Source: Scleropages formosus (Eukaryota; Chordata; Actinopteri; Osteoglossiformes; Osteoglossidae). From it: 64,000 nucleotides of DNA. The notes under the pieces are model-generated. The model worked only from the letters and a program-made list of their open reading frames with translations. It was not told the origin of the DNA and did no database searches. Below are positions 22,651 through 32,992 of the stretch, in pieces. Location of the stretch: assembly GCF_900964775.1 (NCBI RefSeq), contig NC_041827.1:16240707-16304706 (forward strand), in the 5' to 3' direction. A program made the position numbers and the translations under genes. Each line of letters begins with the position of its first letter. The first letter of the stretch is position 1.

Positions 22651-22929
22651 GGGCATGATTTGGGGACAAAGCGAAGGGTCGGTCGAGCGGCAATCGGCGT
22701 TGGAACGAGGATCCGTGGACGTGGTTGGGAAACAAAGCGAGGGGTCGAAAACCGGAGGACGTGAACTGTGAACTAGAGATGCCTTACCGAGACATCACGA
22801 GGAAGGACTGTTGTCCCTGATGAGATTGCACAAAGGTATGGGTGCTGAGGAGGGTCTTTTAAAGGGTGAGCAGTTAGTGAGGAACTGGAGTCAGGTGCTG
22901 TCAATTGGGTTGTGGACGTGAACGTGACA
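22651..22929 (-). mobile_element. Ty3/Gypsy LTR fragment (fossil), unit 2
   Basis: Same truncated LTR and same borders as in unit 1, starting TGTCACG at 22929. It was copied with the array. Confidence 0.75.
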
Positions 22930-23415
22930 CCAAGTACTGGCAGATATGGCAGGATTTTGTACCAATTGTACAGGAGAATGATAAGGACAAAGTACAGCAG
23001 AAAGAAAGAGTACAATTTATATGAAAGTCAAAACAAAAAGTGTAAACATGTTTTAATTGTTCTTAAAGACCTAAGGATGCAAAATGCAAAATTGCGAGTA
23101 ATAAAAACCCATCATAAAGCATCTCCAACTATAAAAACTCAGTCTCCACTCCTGAAGGATGTTAAAAAATTCTGCAGAACATTAAAAGCGCCATCCAGAT
23201 TATTGATACAAATTTGTACAATTACTCCAGTATCCTGTTCTTAAAATAAAACAAACAAACAATTGGTATATTCTGAATATCTAAAAATGCAAACTAAGAA
23301 CCAAACTCTTTTTGATTAATGTAATTTCGCAGAGGTATTTCTGTAAAATGTGACCAGCGCACAAAAAAAAAAAAAAAACTCACAGAATATTTCCAAAATT
23401 GTTGGGGCAGATATA

Positions 23416-23561
23416 TGTCACGCGGAACACAGGGAGCCGGGATGGCTGAACCCAAGTGCAGTGTTGTTCGTCTGAAGTTGAGGGAAGAGGCAAGTTCTCA
23501 AAACCAGGGAGCTAGTGCAGAGACAGGTGTTGTCGCTTGTGTTGTGGGCGTGGATGTGACA
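23416..23561 (-). repeat. 3' LTR of unit 2 Gypsy, short form
   Basis: 146 bp against 346 bp for the 5' LTR. The two ends match and about 200 bp of the middle are absent. The same short form is in units 1, 3 and 4, so the loss predates the array duplications. Confidence 0.88.
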
Positions 23562-26500
23562 GTACCCCCCTCCCCACGAGTGGCTCCAGCCGCCCTGTGG
23601 CGCCTGGAAGGAGGGCGATCCTGAGGACGAGGCGCCGGTTTATCAGGATGTGCTTGATGGAAGTCAGCGATGAGCGATGGGTTCAGGATGTCGCGGGCTG
23701 GCACCCAGCTACGTTCTTCTGGGCCATACCCCTCCCAGTCCACCAGATAGTACAGCTCTCCACGCCTGCGTTGGGAAACAAGGAGGGCGTGAACGGTGTA
23801 GGTGTCCTCCTCTTCCACGTCGGGTAAGGGAGGAGTAAGTTCACCTTGGGTGGCCTGGAGAATGGAAGTACTGTAGGGCTTGAGAAGAGAAACATGAAAC
23901 GGTTGATCCGCAAGTGTGGGGGTAACTGTAACCAGTACGTGACTGGGGTGATTTTCTTCAGGATTTTATAGGGACCAATGAACCGGGGGCTGAGCTTCTT
24001 GGAGGGCAATTGAAGGCGGATGTCCCTCGTGGATAACCATACCCGTTGCCCCGGCTGGAAGGATAAGGTGCGGCGGTGTCGGTCCGCCTGTTCTCTATAC
24101 CGGCGGACGCTTTCTTGGAGGTGGTCTTTTACCGCCCGCCAGGCAGCCTCTCTTTGCAGGTACCAGGAATCCACGGCCAGAACTTCTGAGGATGCAGGTT
24201 GCTACGGGACCAATGAAGACTGATAACCAAGGACGCACTGGAGAGGTGACAGGCCTGTAGAGGAGAGAGACAGGGAGTTATGGGCATATTCAGCCCATGG
24301 CAGGAAACGCGACCACTGGTCTTGTTCCTTCCCACAGTAGCTCCTCAGAAACCGGCCAAGGTCCTGGTTCAACCGCTCCACTTGTCCGTTGGCTTGTGGA
24401 TGGTACCTGGACGTGAGGCTTACGGACATTCCGAGTTTCCACCAGAATGCCTTCCAGACCCTGGACACGAACTGAGGGTCCCGGTCGGAGACGATATCCT
24501 CGGGTAACCCGAAGAGCCGAAAGACATTCTGAAAAAGAAGCTCAGCCACGGTTATGGCAGTGGGAAGTCGGGGCAAAGGAAGCAGATGACATGACTTGAA
24601 GAATCGGTCCAGGATGACAAGGATTACTGTGTTACCATCTGAGGGTGGCAGGTCCGTGACAAAGTCCATCGCTACATGAGGCCAGGGCCTGGCTGGGACC
24701 GGAAGGGGCTCCAACACTCCTGCCGGTTTCTGATTCGGAGTCCTAGACTGGGCACATACCTCACAGGCCTCCACGAATTCTTGTACATCTTCCCGTAGAC
24801 AGGCCACCAATACGTCTTCTCAAGGAGGGCCCCAGTCCGTCGAGTCCCCGGGTGACCTGCGGCTGGAGTGTCATGAGCCCAGTGGAGTATCTGGGAACAC
24901 ATCCTGGGATGAACATACTCTTTGCCTTCGGGGGTGTCGGCTGGGTTGGGTTCCTCCTGTTGGGCCTGGTGGAGATCCTGTGTGAATTGCCAATGAACGG
25001 GAGCCACGAAGCAGGTGCTGGGCAGGATGGGTTCTGGCGAGTCAGGAGTCGGATCCTTGTCATAGAGATGAGACAAGGTGTCCGCTATGGTGTTCTTGGA
25101 CCCTGGGCGGTAGGAGACAGTAACCCGGAACCTAGTACAGAAGAGAGCCCACCGGGCTTGACGAGGGTTAAGCCTACGGGCAGCCTTAAGGTACTCCAGA
25201 TTCCTATGGTCTGTGATGACCAAGAACGGATGAGTAGCCCCCTCCAACCAGTGTCTCCACTCTTCTAATGCCAGTTTAATGGCCAACAGTTCCCTGTTAT
25301 CAATGTCATAATTTTGTTCTGCTAGTGACAATTTACGGGAAAAGTAAGCACATGGGAAGAGCTTGGCCAGGGTTCCCTGCCTCTGGGAAAGCATTGCCCC
25401 AACCCCCACGGTTGAGGCGTTTACCTCCACAACAAATGGCAGCGTTAGGTCTGGATGTTTCAGTATCGGGGCGGTGGTAAACCGGTGCTTAAGGTCTTGG
25501 AAGGCCATGCTGGCCTCTTTGGACCAGGAGAGATGGGACTGTTTGCCCTTGAGTAATGCGGTGAGAGGTGCCGCAACACTGCTAAACCCACGAATGAACC
25601 GCCGGTAAAAGTTAGCAAACCCCATGAACCGCTGAAGAGCCTTTACCATGGTTGGCTGGGGCCAATCCAGCACTGCCTGGACCTTATTTGGGTCCATCTC
25701 TACCCTGTGAGGGCCAAGAACGAACCCTAGGAAAGAAACCCGCTCTTGGTGAAACAGACACTTCTCGCCTTTAACAAAGAGACCATTATCTAGGAGACGT
25801 CTGAGGACCTGTCTTACATAGTCGATGTGTCCGGCCATTGATGGCGAGAACACCAGGATATCATCTAGATACACAAGGACACACTGATTAACTAAATCAC
25901 CTAAGACATGATTGACATAGGCTTGAAACACCGAGGGGGCATTGGCGAGTCCAAAGGGCATGACTAGGTACTCATAGTGATCCAGTGTGGTACTAAACGC
26001 AGTCTTCCACTCATCCCCCTCTCATATCCGGATGAGGTTATACGCACTTCGTAGATCTAACTTGGTAAAAACTCGTGCGCCACGTACCTGTTCGAGCGCG
26101 GCAGTGATCAGAGGCAGGGGATGCGGATACTTGATGGTGATGTCATTGAGACCGCGATAATCTATGCAAGGGTGAAGACCGCCATCTTTTTTTCCTACAA
26201 AGAAAAACCCAGCGGAGGCAGGAGAAGTGGATGGCCTGATAATACCCGAGTCTAGAGCCTCGGTTATATACGTCTCCATGGCCTTCTGCTCGGGTAAGGA
26301 CAGTGGATAGACCTGACCCCTGGGAGGAGTCGTCCCGGGCAGAAGGTCGATGGCACAGTCCCATGGACGGTGTGGAGGCAGGGCGGATGCGCAAGCCTTG
26401 CTAAATACCTCAGCGAAGTCAGCATAAGGCTCTGGTACCGTCAGAGGCCGTGAAGAGTCAGGGCTCTCGATAGACGTAGCTCGGCAAGGTGTCATAAGAC

Positions 26501-27358
26501 AAGAGGAAGAGCACTGCTTTCCCCACGATACCAGTTCCCCGGAACTCCAGGAAAACACTGGGTTGTGCTTGGACAGCCAGGTGTAACACAGAATCACCGG
26601 GATGTCAGGAGCCTGAATAATAAAACAGGAGATGGTCTCCATATGACAGGCCCCTGCCTGGAGACCGATCTCCACCGTTTTGGTGTCTACTACCCCGGTC
26701 CCTAGTGGTTGACCATCTAGCGCTTTCACGCGTAACGTGACCTCGCAGCTCTGTGTGGGAAGGCCGTGGGCTTCTGCAAAAGCGGCGTCCATAAAACAGC
26801 CAGCCGATCCTGAGCCTACGAGTGCGTGCGTAACAACCCGACGCGACTCTCATGTTAGGACAATAGGGACTGTGAGTTGAGAGACTGATTGGAAAGGTCT
26901 ACACACCTGGGGTTGTCTAGCTTGAGATCCCCTTGCAACAGACCGCTTCGGACAGGCGGCCCAGTAATGCCCAACTCCCCCACAGTAAAGGCAAAGGCCC
27001 TCTGGAAAGCGTCGCTGCCTTTCTACAGGAGTCAGATGTCCACTTACAACCCTTAAGGGTGCGGGGTTATCTCTGGTGATTGGTGGAAGCTGTGGTGTGT
27101 GCTCACGGGCCAGATGATCCAGGGCGATCGCCCGTTGTATGCAGCGATCCAGCTCCTGTTCATCGGAGTGGGAGGCGGCCGGGAATTTCACCGATGGAGC
27201 ATGGCGACATCTGATGGCGATCTCTGGAACTGCAAGAAGGTTCGCGTCTTTTTGGGCTCAGGTCTTACTTCTGGCTTTAGGATGCGTACGAGTGTGTCCA
27301 ACTCCTTTAGCAGGCGTTGCGCTGCTGCTGGGTTCATGTGTTTAAGGGCGGAATCTTC

Positions 27359-27704
27359 TGTCACGTGGAACACAGGGAGCCAGGACGGCTGAACCCAAGT
27401 GCAGCGTTGTTCATCTGAAATTGAGGGAAGAGGCAAGTTCTCAAAACCAGGGACAGGCAACGGGTCGGTCGATCGGCGAACAGGACAGGAACGAGGATCC
27501 ATGGACGTGGTCGGAAAATGAAGCAGGGAGTCAAAAAACCAGAGAACATGAACAGAGAATACAGCAAGTGTGTGCGCAAAGTAACGCGAGGAAGGGTGGT
27601 TGTCCTAAACGAGATTCCGCAACGGTCTTTATAGGGTGAGCGATTACTCAGGAGCTAGTGCAGAGTCAGGTGTTGTCGCTTGTGTTGTGGGTGTGGACGT
27701 GACA
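27359..27704 (-). repeat. 5' LTR of unit 2 Gypsy
   Basis: 346 bp with TGTCACG/CGTGACA inverted ends. Over the shared bases it differs from the short 3' LTR at only a handful of positions, so the insertion is of modest age. Confidence 0.88.
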
Positions 27705-28062
27705 ACATACTGGAATTGCTTCTAATTTAAAAAAAAAAAGTTCAAATTTCAAATTCCATAAGCAATTATTTGCTTTTACGGCATTGTCCCATTACTTTAT
27801 TTACTTTTTTTTTTTTTTTGCATTTAAAATCGCAAAATCAAATTAACTTAAATGCAAATAAACTAGCAAAAACACAAATAGAATAGGAAACATGCGTTTA
27901 TTGTTAATGGCAGTATTTCATTTGCTTATTTTTTTACCGTTAATTTTTTATGATGGGTTTTTTATTCAGATTTTTCATTTTCAACCTGAATACTTTGAGT
28001 TCTATTGTGGAAGAGTAAAAATAAATTAACAATATCAGTTTTTGAGGGGAAAAATCTAACTG
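27705..28062. other. Right spacer of unit 2
   Basis: AT-rich non-coding DNA beginning ACATACTGGAATTGCTTC. It is repeated at 37282, 46852 and, in diverged form and without the Gypsy, at 52874 in unit 5. Confidence 0.75.
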
Positions 28063-28410
28063 CAGTCATGCGTCACTTAACGACGTTTCGCTTAATGACT
28101 GACTGCATATGCGATGGTGGTCCCATAAGATTATAATGGAGCTGAAAAATTCTTATCAGCTAGTGACATCGTAGCCATCATAACGTTGTAGCGCAACATG
28201 TTATATGTTCGTGGTAGTGCTGCTGTAAACAAACCTACTGCGTTGCCAATAATATAAAAGTATAGCATAGACAATTATATACAGTACATAATAGTTGATA
28301 ATGATAATTAACACCTATGTTACTGGTTTATGTATTTACCATACTGTACCTTTTATTGTTATTTTATAGTGTACTCTTTCTACTAATAAAAAGGTTTATT
28401 GTAAAACAGT
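28063..28410 (+). repeat. Truncated mariner/pogo-type MITE, unit 2
   Basis: Left inverted repeat CAGTCATGCGTCACTTAACG and about 348 bp of the element that is complete at 53221-53743. Homology ends at AAACAGT, where TGTCACGCAGTGTGCAGGGA begins at 28415. That next stretch resembles the end of a Gypsy-type LTR, and the join lies close to the unit boundary. Confidence 0.8.
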
Positions 28411-29804
28411 ACGTTGTCACGCAGTGTGCAGGGATCAGGAAAGCAGATTCAAGTGCTGATGCTAACTCGCTTTCTTTGTATCACGCGGGGTTGCACCCAG
28501 AGAACAGAGCAGAACAATCGACCTCAGAAGAGATAGGTGAGGAGGATGTCTCTCGGTTGGAGGTTCTGCAGCCACGTGCGTTGAAGTGGATGCTTTCATA
28601 CTGTGTCTACTGATGCCTCTGCCCATGAGGTCACACCCCTAAAAACTACAAAATCCAACAGTTTTTCAGGGATTACTAAATTTTGATGTTGTTCAGTTCA
28701 GTGCACAGCATTTAGTGATACATTTGGAAAGGGGATTGCATTAAGCCATCTGCTTCATTTTAGTCAAAGTGGAAAATTTTGCTTTTTTACTCTTCTTTAA
28801 GAATGAGTGCATGTTTTATTTCTGAATTCAGAGCACACATAGAATGAGGGACCATTTTTTTAATATAGCTCAATATGTGATAAAAGAAGCAACTGTGCTC
28901 CTGGTTTCAGGATCAGAAACAGGAGTACCACACATATTGCTGTGCTGCCTACTGTCACTTTGTAATTTTGTCTACGCAATAGCTTCAGGCCACTGTGCAC
29001 TGAACACTTTCACTGATGACTCTGATGAAGATGACAACAGCAGGATGAATTCAGAGAAATACAAACTCATTTATTTCCAAATTCTTCTTCCATAAGTGTT
29101 TATGTTCCAATCCCTAGTGCCTGTCAATTCCTGTCTTTTGTTCTCAGGTCCAGGTTCCAGTCCGGTATTTTGAAGCCCCTCCATATTCAAGTTCCACTCA
29201 CAGATTTGTGGTTCATGTTTCACGTTTGAGAGAACACACTGTGTGTCTCTGTGTCCTGTCTCTGTTTCACCTTTACTCTGTACTTTGCAGTTTGCACTGT
29301 GCACTTTCCGAATACACTCTGCACGTAGGGTCGTTATACTTTACTCATGTCTGGATGCAACAGAAACAAAGAGGGCGATGATATCAGCAGGACAAAAGTT
29401 TGGTATATAAAATATCTGCAACAATTTACTGACTTTTTTGACATACATATTTATTTAGCTTTACTTTTCCCAGTGCTTCTTGTCACCTCATTTAGAGTGG
29501 ACTGAACACAGCGTACACTTTAGCTGACAAGTAATTGTGTTGTGAGATGTATCCTTAAAATAAATGGTTACCCTCAAAGGTCTTGCTCAGAGTAATTTGT
29601 TTTTATGCAGATTTCAATTATTTGTGTATGCAACATTGAATAATGTGAGGTTTTTATCCTGAATACTTTAGGAGGGTACTAGATTTCAGAAACAAGGTCC
29701 AATCTATTCTTCACAGAGGACTGTCTCTGCTACCATCAGTAAAAACTTCTCTGAGCTCTAGGCTTATATGGTAATCTGATAGCACCTTTCATCTCTGAAT
29801 TCAC

Positions 29805-30012
29805 ACACACACTGTCTGAACCGCTTGTCCCATTCAGTGTCGCGAGGAGCCGGAACCTAACCTGGCAACACAGGGCGTAAGGCTGAAGGGGGAGGGGACA
29901 CACCCAGGACGGGACACCAGTCCGTCGCAAGGCACCCCAAGCGGGACTCGAACCCCAGACCCACCGGAGAGCAGGACCCGGTCCAACCCACTGCACCACC
30001 GCACCCGGCCTA
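29805..30012 (-). repeat. SINE-A left of OR5, shared insertion
   Basis: Orthologue of the SINE at 20435 with the same target duplication (CTCTGAATTCAC 29793-29804; CTCTGAATTTAC 30013-30024, one base changed). Confidence 0.93.
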
Positions 30013-30123
30013 CTCTGAATTTACGGTCACTGGAAATTTCTGTGATCAATACATAATAGCATATGCATAGTGAAATTAATGCAGGAATGACCAAATGATT
30101 TCTGTTTTATTATAACTTCTTTT

Positions 30124-30333
30124 GGGGGTGCGGTGGCGCAGTGGGTTGGACCACAATCCTGCTCTCCGGTGGGTCTGGGGTTCGAGTCCCGCTTGGGGTG
30201 CCTTGCGACGGACTGGCGTCCCGTCCTGGGTGTGTCCTCTCCCCCTCCGGCCTTACGCCCTGTGTTACCGGGTAGGCTCCGGTTCCCCCGTGACCCCGTA
30301 TGGGATGAGCGGTTCTGAAAATGTGTGTGTGTG
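30124..30333 (+). repeat. SINE-A specific to units 3 and 4 (unit 3 copy)
   Basis: Plus-strand copy with target duplication TATAACTTCTTTT at 30111-30123 and 30334-30346. Units 2 (about 20745) and 5 (about 49260) have the empty site. Confidence 0.95.
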
Positions 30334-30368
30334 TATAACTTCTTTTTTATTTTTGTTACTTTAGTTTT

Positions 30369-31292
30369 TCAGTTTACTGATCTGACTTTTCCACTACACA
30401 CTGAAAAGTACTTTTTAAAATATGAGACAAATTTTTGGTCTCTAATCCCATATATAAATGGAGTTAAAAATCGTGGTAAGATATTTGTTATGAAATAATT
30501 TGAAAACAATATTTTACCTCTATCATTGGGGAAGAGTGGGAGAAGAATTAATTCCAACAAAGGACTAATATAAGACATCATACAGAACAGTAACTGTACA
30601 CCATGCAGTATAATGGTGTTCTGAGCCTTTTTAGCAGAAACTGGATCAGTGGTAGCAGTTTTAGCAGCGAAAAAAACTCTGAAATAGGTGTAGATCAGTG
30701 TAATCCACACAAAAGACAGGAAAAGTACGTTTACTGCAACAGCTTTTTCTAAATGATAGGATGTATTGTATATAGACAAAGTATAACACAACATCCTGGA
30801 GGTGAAAATAGTTAGTGGTCGAGTCAGGAACACAATGACAATATCAGCCAGACCTGGGGTAAATGTCACAGTCCAGATAAGAATAATGAGCATGTAGGTC
30901 CTTCTCACGGTGCAGATCTGTGAGTGACGCAGGGGCTTACAGATAGCGATGTAGCGATCAACTGCCATTCCAGCCAGACTCAAGGGTGTGTTCTTATGGG
31001 TCATAGATCCCACAAGTAGTAGAACACAGCAGGTTGACACATTTATCAATGGCATGGTATAGATTACAACATTTAAAGTAACTGTTATGCAAAGCATAAT
31101 CATGTCATTGATCACCAGGTGAATATACAGTATGTACCTTGATTCCATGTAAAAAACTGGACTCCTGGAGAAGATAAACACAAAACTTCCATTAATATAA
31201 TTGATTATGATGCCAAAGAATACAACAATGAAGTTTTTCATGAAAGCATCTTTAGAATCTACAGTCCTGGATAGATCCTCAGTGGAGTTCAT
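30369..31292 (-). CDS. or131-2-like: OR5: odorant receptor, or131-2-like
   Basis: Intact 307-residue receptor starting at ATG 31292, with an acceptor at 31317-31319. It is the only member of the group with the textbook DRY motif ([15 protein letters not shown], 112-114); the others have ERY. TM2 and the first outer loop read CITVTLNVVIYTMPLINVS, the OR1-like version. It also has TPGLADIVIVFL in TM4 and the second outer loop, where most copies have [10 protein letters not shown], and CYTLSIYNTS after the loop cysteine. It ends GKVRSVN. Other landmarks as in OR4: N2 glycosylation, [30 protein letters not shown]. Confidence 0.94.
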   Translation of the reverse strand: MNSTEDLSRTVDSKDAFMKNFIVVFFGIIINYINGSFVFIFSRSPVFYMESRYILYIHLVINDMIMLCITVTLNVVIYTMPLINVSTCCVLLLVGSMTHKNTPLSLAGMAVDRYIAICKPLRHSQICTVRRTYMLIILIWTVTFTPGLADIVIVFLTRPLTIFTSRMLCYTLSIYNTSYHLEKAVAVNVLFLSFVWITLIYTYFRVFFAAKTATTDPVSAKKAQNTIILHGVQLLFCMMSYISPLLELILLPLFPNDRGKILFSNYFITNILPRFLTPFIYGIRDQKFVSYFKKYFSVCSGKVRSVN

Positions 31293-31536
31293 TATCACCA
31301 GTCTTTGCAATGTTTCCTGCAATGATAACGAAGTAAAATATTTCAGTGTGATCAAATGTAATACATTTCAATGTAAAAACTAGCCAGTATAACATTTTTC
31401 TTCAGTTTTGTTCACTATTTAATTATTGGTTTATTAATTTAATTTATTTTTTTTTAACAGGAAAAAAATTACTTAGTGTCCAATATTTTATTTTCAAATT
31501 AAATGTTATAGCTAAGATATTACAGAAACAACTTAC

Positions 31537-31592
31537 TTGAGATGGGTTTCAACAGTCATCTGCTGGAGACATAGAGTTGCTGCTTTATATAG
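31537..31592 (-). promoter_or_regulatory. OR5 core promoter and non-coding exon 1
   Basis: TATA box CTATATAAAG at 31592-31583, consensus GTAAGT donor at 31536-31531, acceptor at 31319-31317 and an intron of 220 bp. Confidence 0.75.
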
Positions 31593-32232
31593 ACAAATCA
31601 TATTAGTGTGAATGTTTGCGCATGCGTGTATATGAGGTAATACAAGAGGGAAAACTAAGATTGGCAGAGAGTGAAATTTGCTGGAATAAGATTAATGATC
31701 TTTGAAACAAATGGACACGTAATCTCAAGATACTCAAATGTTTTCTCACTGTTAGATTGTTTTTATTTACAAAACCCACACTACATTTAAATGAAATAAA
31801 CCTCTGTTTTGATATTATAAACTGCATTTATTATGGGGGTAAAATCTGTGAAAAGCAATACAAACCAGAGAAACATGAGATTTGATATATTTAATAAATA
31901 TGCTCCTCTACTTAAGATGGTTTGACTGCGTAAATTGGCACAGCAACACTACCCAACAGGCATTCTCCCCCTTATCCATCCCTTTCAGCCCCCACTTACA
32001 TCTTTCTCACAATTCCCACTATTTACAAGTAACATCTGTTCCCACTCAAACAATGTTCCTCAGCAACTCCCACATCCAGGGATGGGAGTTCTGTTGTGCA
32101 GTCCTGAATAAGCAATATGGAGTTTATTGTGTACATGTGCAGTTTTTGTGCCTGCTGAATATTTGTCAGGATGAGGCAAAACATTTCTAATTAAAATTAC
32201 CATATAATAATAATAATAATACCTGTGTGAAT

Positions 32233-32511
32233 GGGCATGATTTGGGGACAAAGCGAAGGGTCGGTCGAGCGGCAATCGGCGTTGGAACGAGGATCCGTGG
32301 ACGTGGTTGGGAAACAAAGCGAGGGGTCGAAAACCGGAGGACGTGAACTGTGAACTAGAGATGCCTTACCGAGACATCACGAGGAAGGACTGTTGTCCCT
32401 GATGAGATTGCACAAAGGTATGGGTGCTGAGGAGGGTCTTTTAAAGGGTGAGCAGTTAGTGAGGAACTGGAGTCAGGTGCTGTCAATTGGGTTGTGGACG
32501 TGAACGTGACA
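32233..32511 (-). mobile_element. Ty3/Gypsy LTR fragment (fossil), unit 3
   Basis: Same fragment as at 10452 and 22651, starting TGTCACG at 32511. Confidence 0.75.
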
Positions 32512-32992
32512 CCAAGTACTGGCAGATATGGCAGGATTTTGTACCAATTGTACAGGAGAATGATAAGGACAAAGTACAGCAGAAAGAAAGAGTACAATTT
32601 ATATGAAAGTCAAAACAAAAAGTGTAAACGTTTTAATTGTTCTTAAAGACCTAAGGATGCAAAATGCAAAATTGCGAGTAATAAAAACCCATCATAAAGC
32701 ATCTCCAACTATAAAAACTCAGTCTCCACCCCTGAAGGATGTTAAAAAATTCTGCAGAACATTAAAAGCCCCATCCAGATTATTGATACAAATTTGTACA
32801 ATTACTCCAGTATCCTGTTCTTAAAATAAAACAAACAAACAATTGGTATATTTTGAATATCTAAAAATGCAAACTAAGAACCAAACTCTTTTTGATTAAT
32901 GTAATTTCGCAGAGGTATTGCTGTAAAATGTGACCAGCGCACAAAAAAAAAAAAACTCACAGAATATTTCCAAAATTGTTGGGGCAGATATA

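Larger units (their letters stand above)
23416..27704 (-). mobile_element. Ty3/Gypsy chromovirus fossil, unit 2
   Basis: A 4289-bp minus-strand element bounded by TGTCAC...GTGACA ends. Parts from right (5') to left: 5' LTR 27359-27704; short gag part with a CCHC knuckle (CLYCGGVGHYWAACP) at about 26.85-27.35 kb; protease and start of reverse transcriptase at about 26.0-26.8 kb; reverse transcriptase and RNase H ([20 protein letters not shown]) at about 24.9-25.96 kb; integrase ([11 protein letters not shown]) at about 24.2-24.8 kb; chromodomain ([15 protein letters not shown]) at about 23.5-23.8 kb; 3' LTR 23416-23561. The chromodomain marks the chromovirus lineage. Gag is shorter than usual. 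It is broken, with roughly four to six breaks. Flanks ATATA/ACATA fit a decayed 5-bp target duplication. Confidence 0.92.
19240..28611. repeat. Tandem array unit 2
   Basis: About 9.37 kb from GATGCCTCTGCCCATGAGGT to the same motif at 28612. Order: spacer (19240-20434), SINE, OR4, promoter, upstream block, LTR fragment, spacer, Gypsy fossil (23416-27704) and right spacer with MITE piece (27705-28611). The spacer holds a 96-codon plus-strand frame (19435-19725) conserved only because the unit was copied; it has no recognised domain and its start is damaged in unit 3. Confidence 0.93.

Noticed and set aside
23498-23818. Chromodomain protein as a possible host gene
   Set aside because: It is the integrase C-terminal part of the Gypsy fossil, present in every copy at the same place.
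28063-28410. Truncated MITE as an independent insertion in each unit
   Set aside because: Same left flank, same truncation point and same right-hand neighbour in units 2-4, so it was copied.
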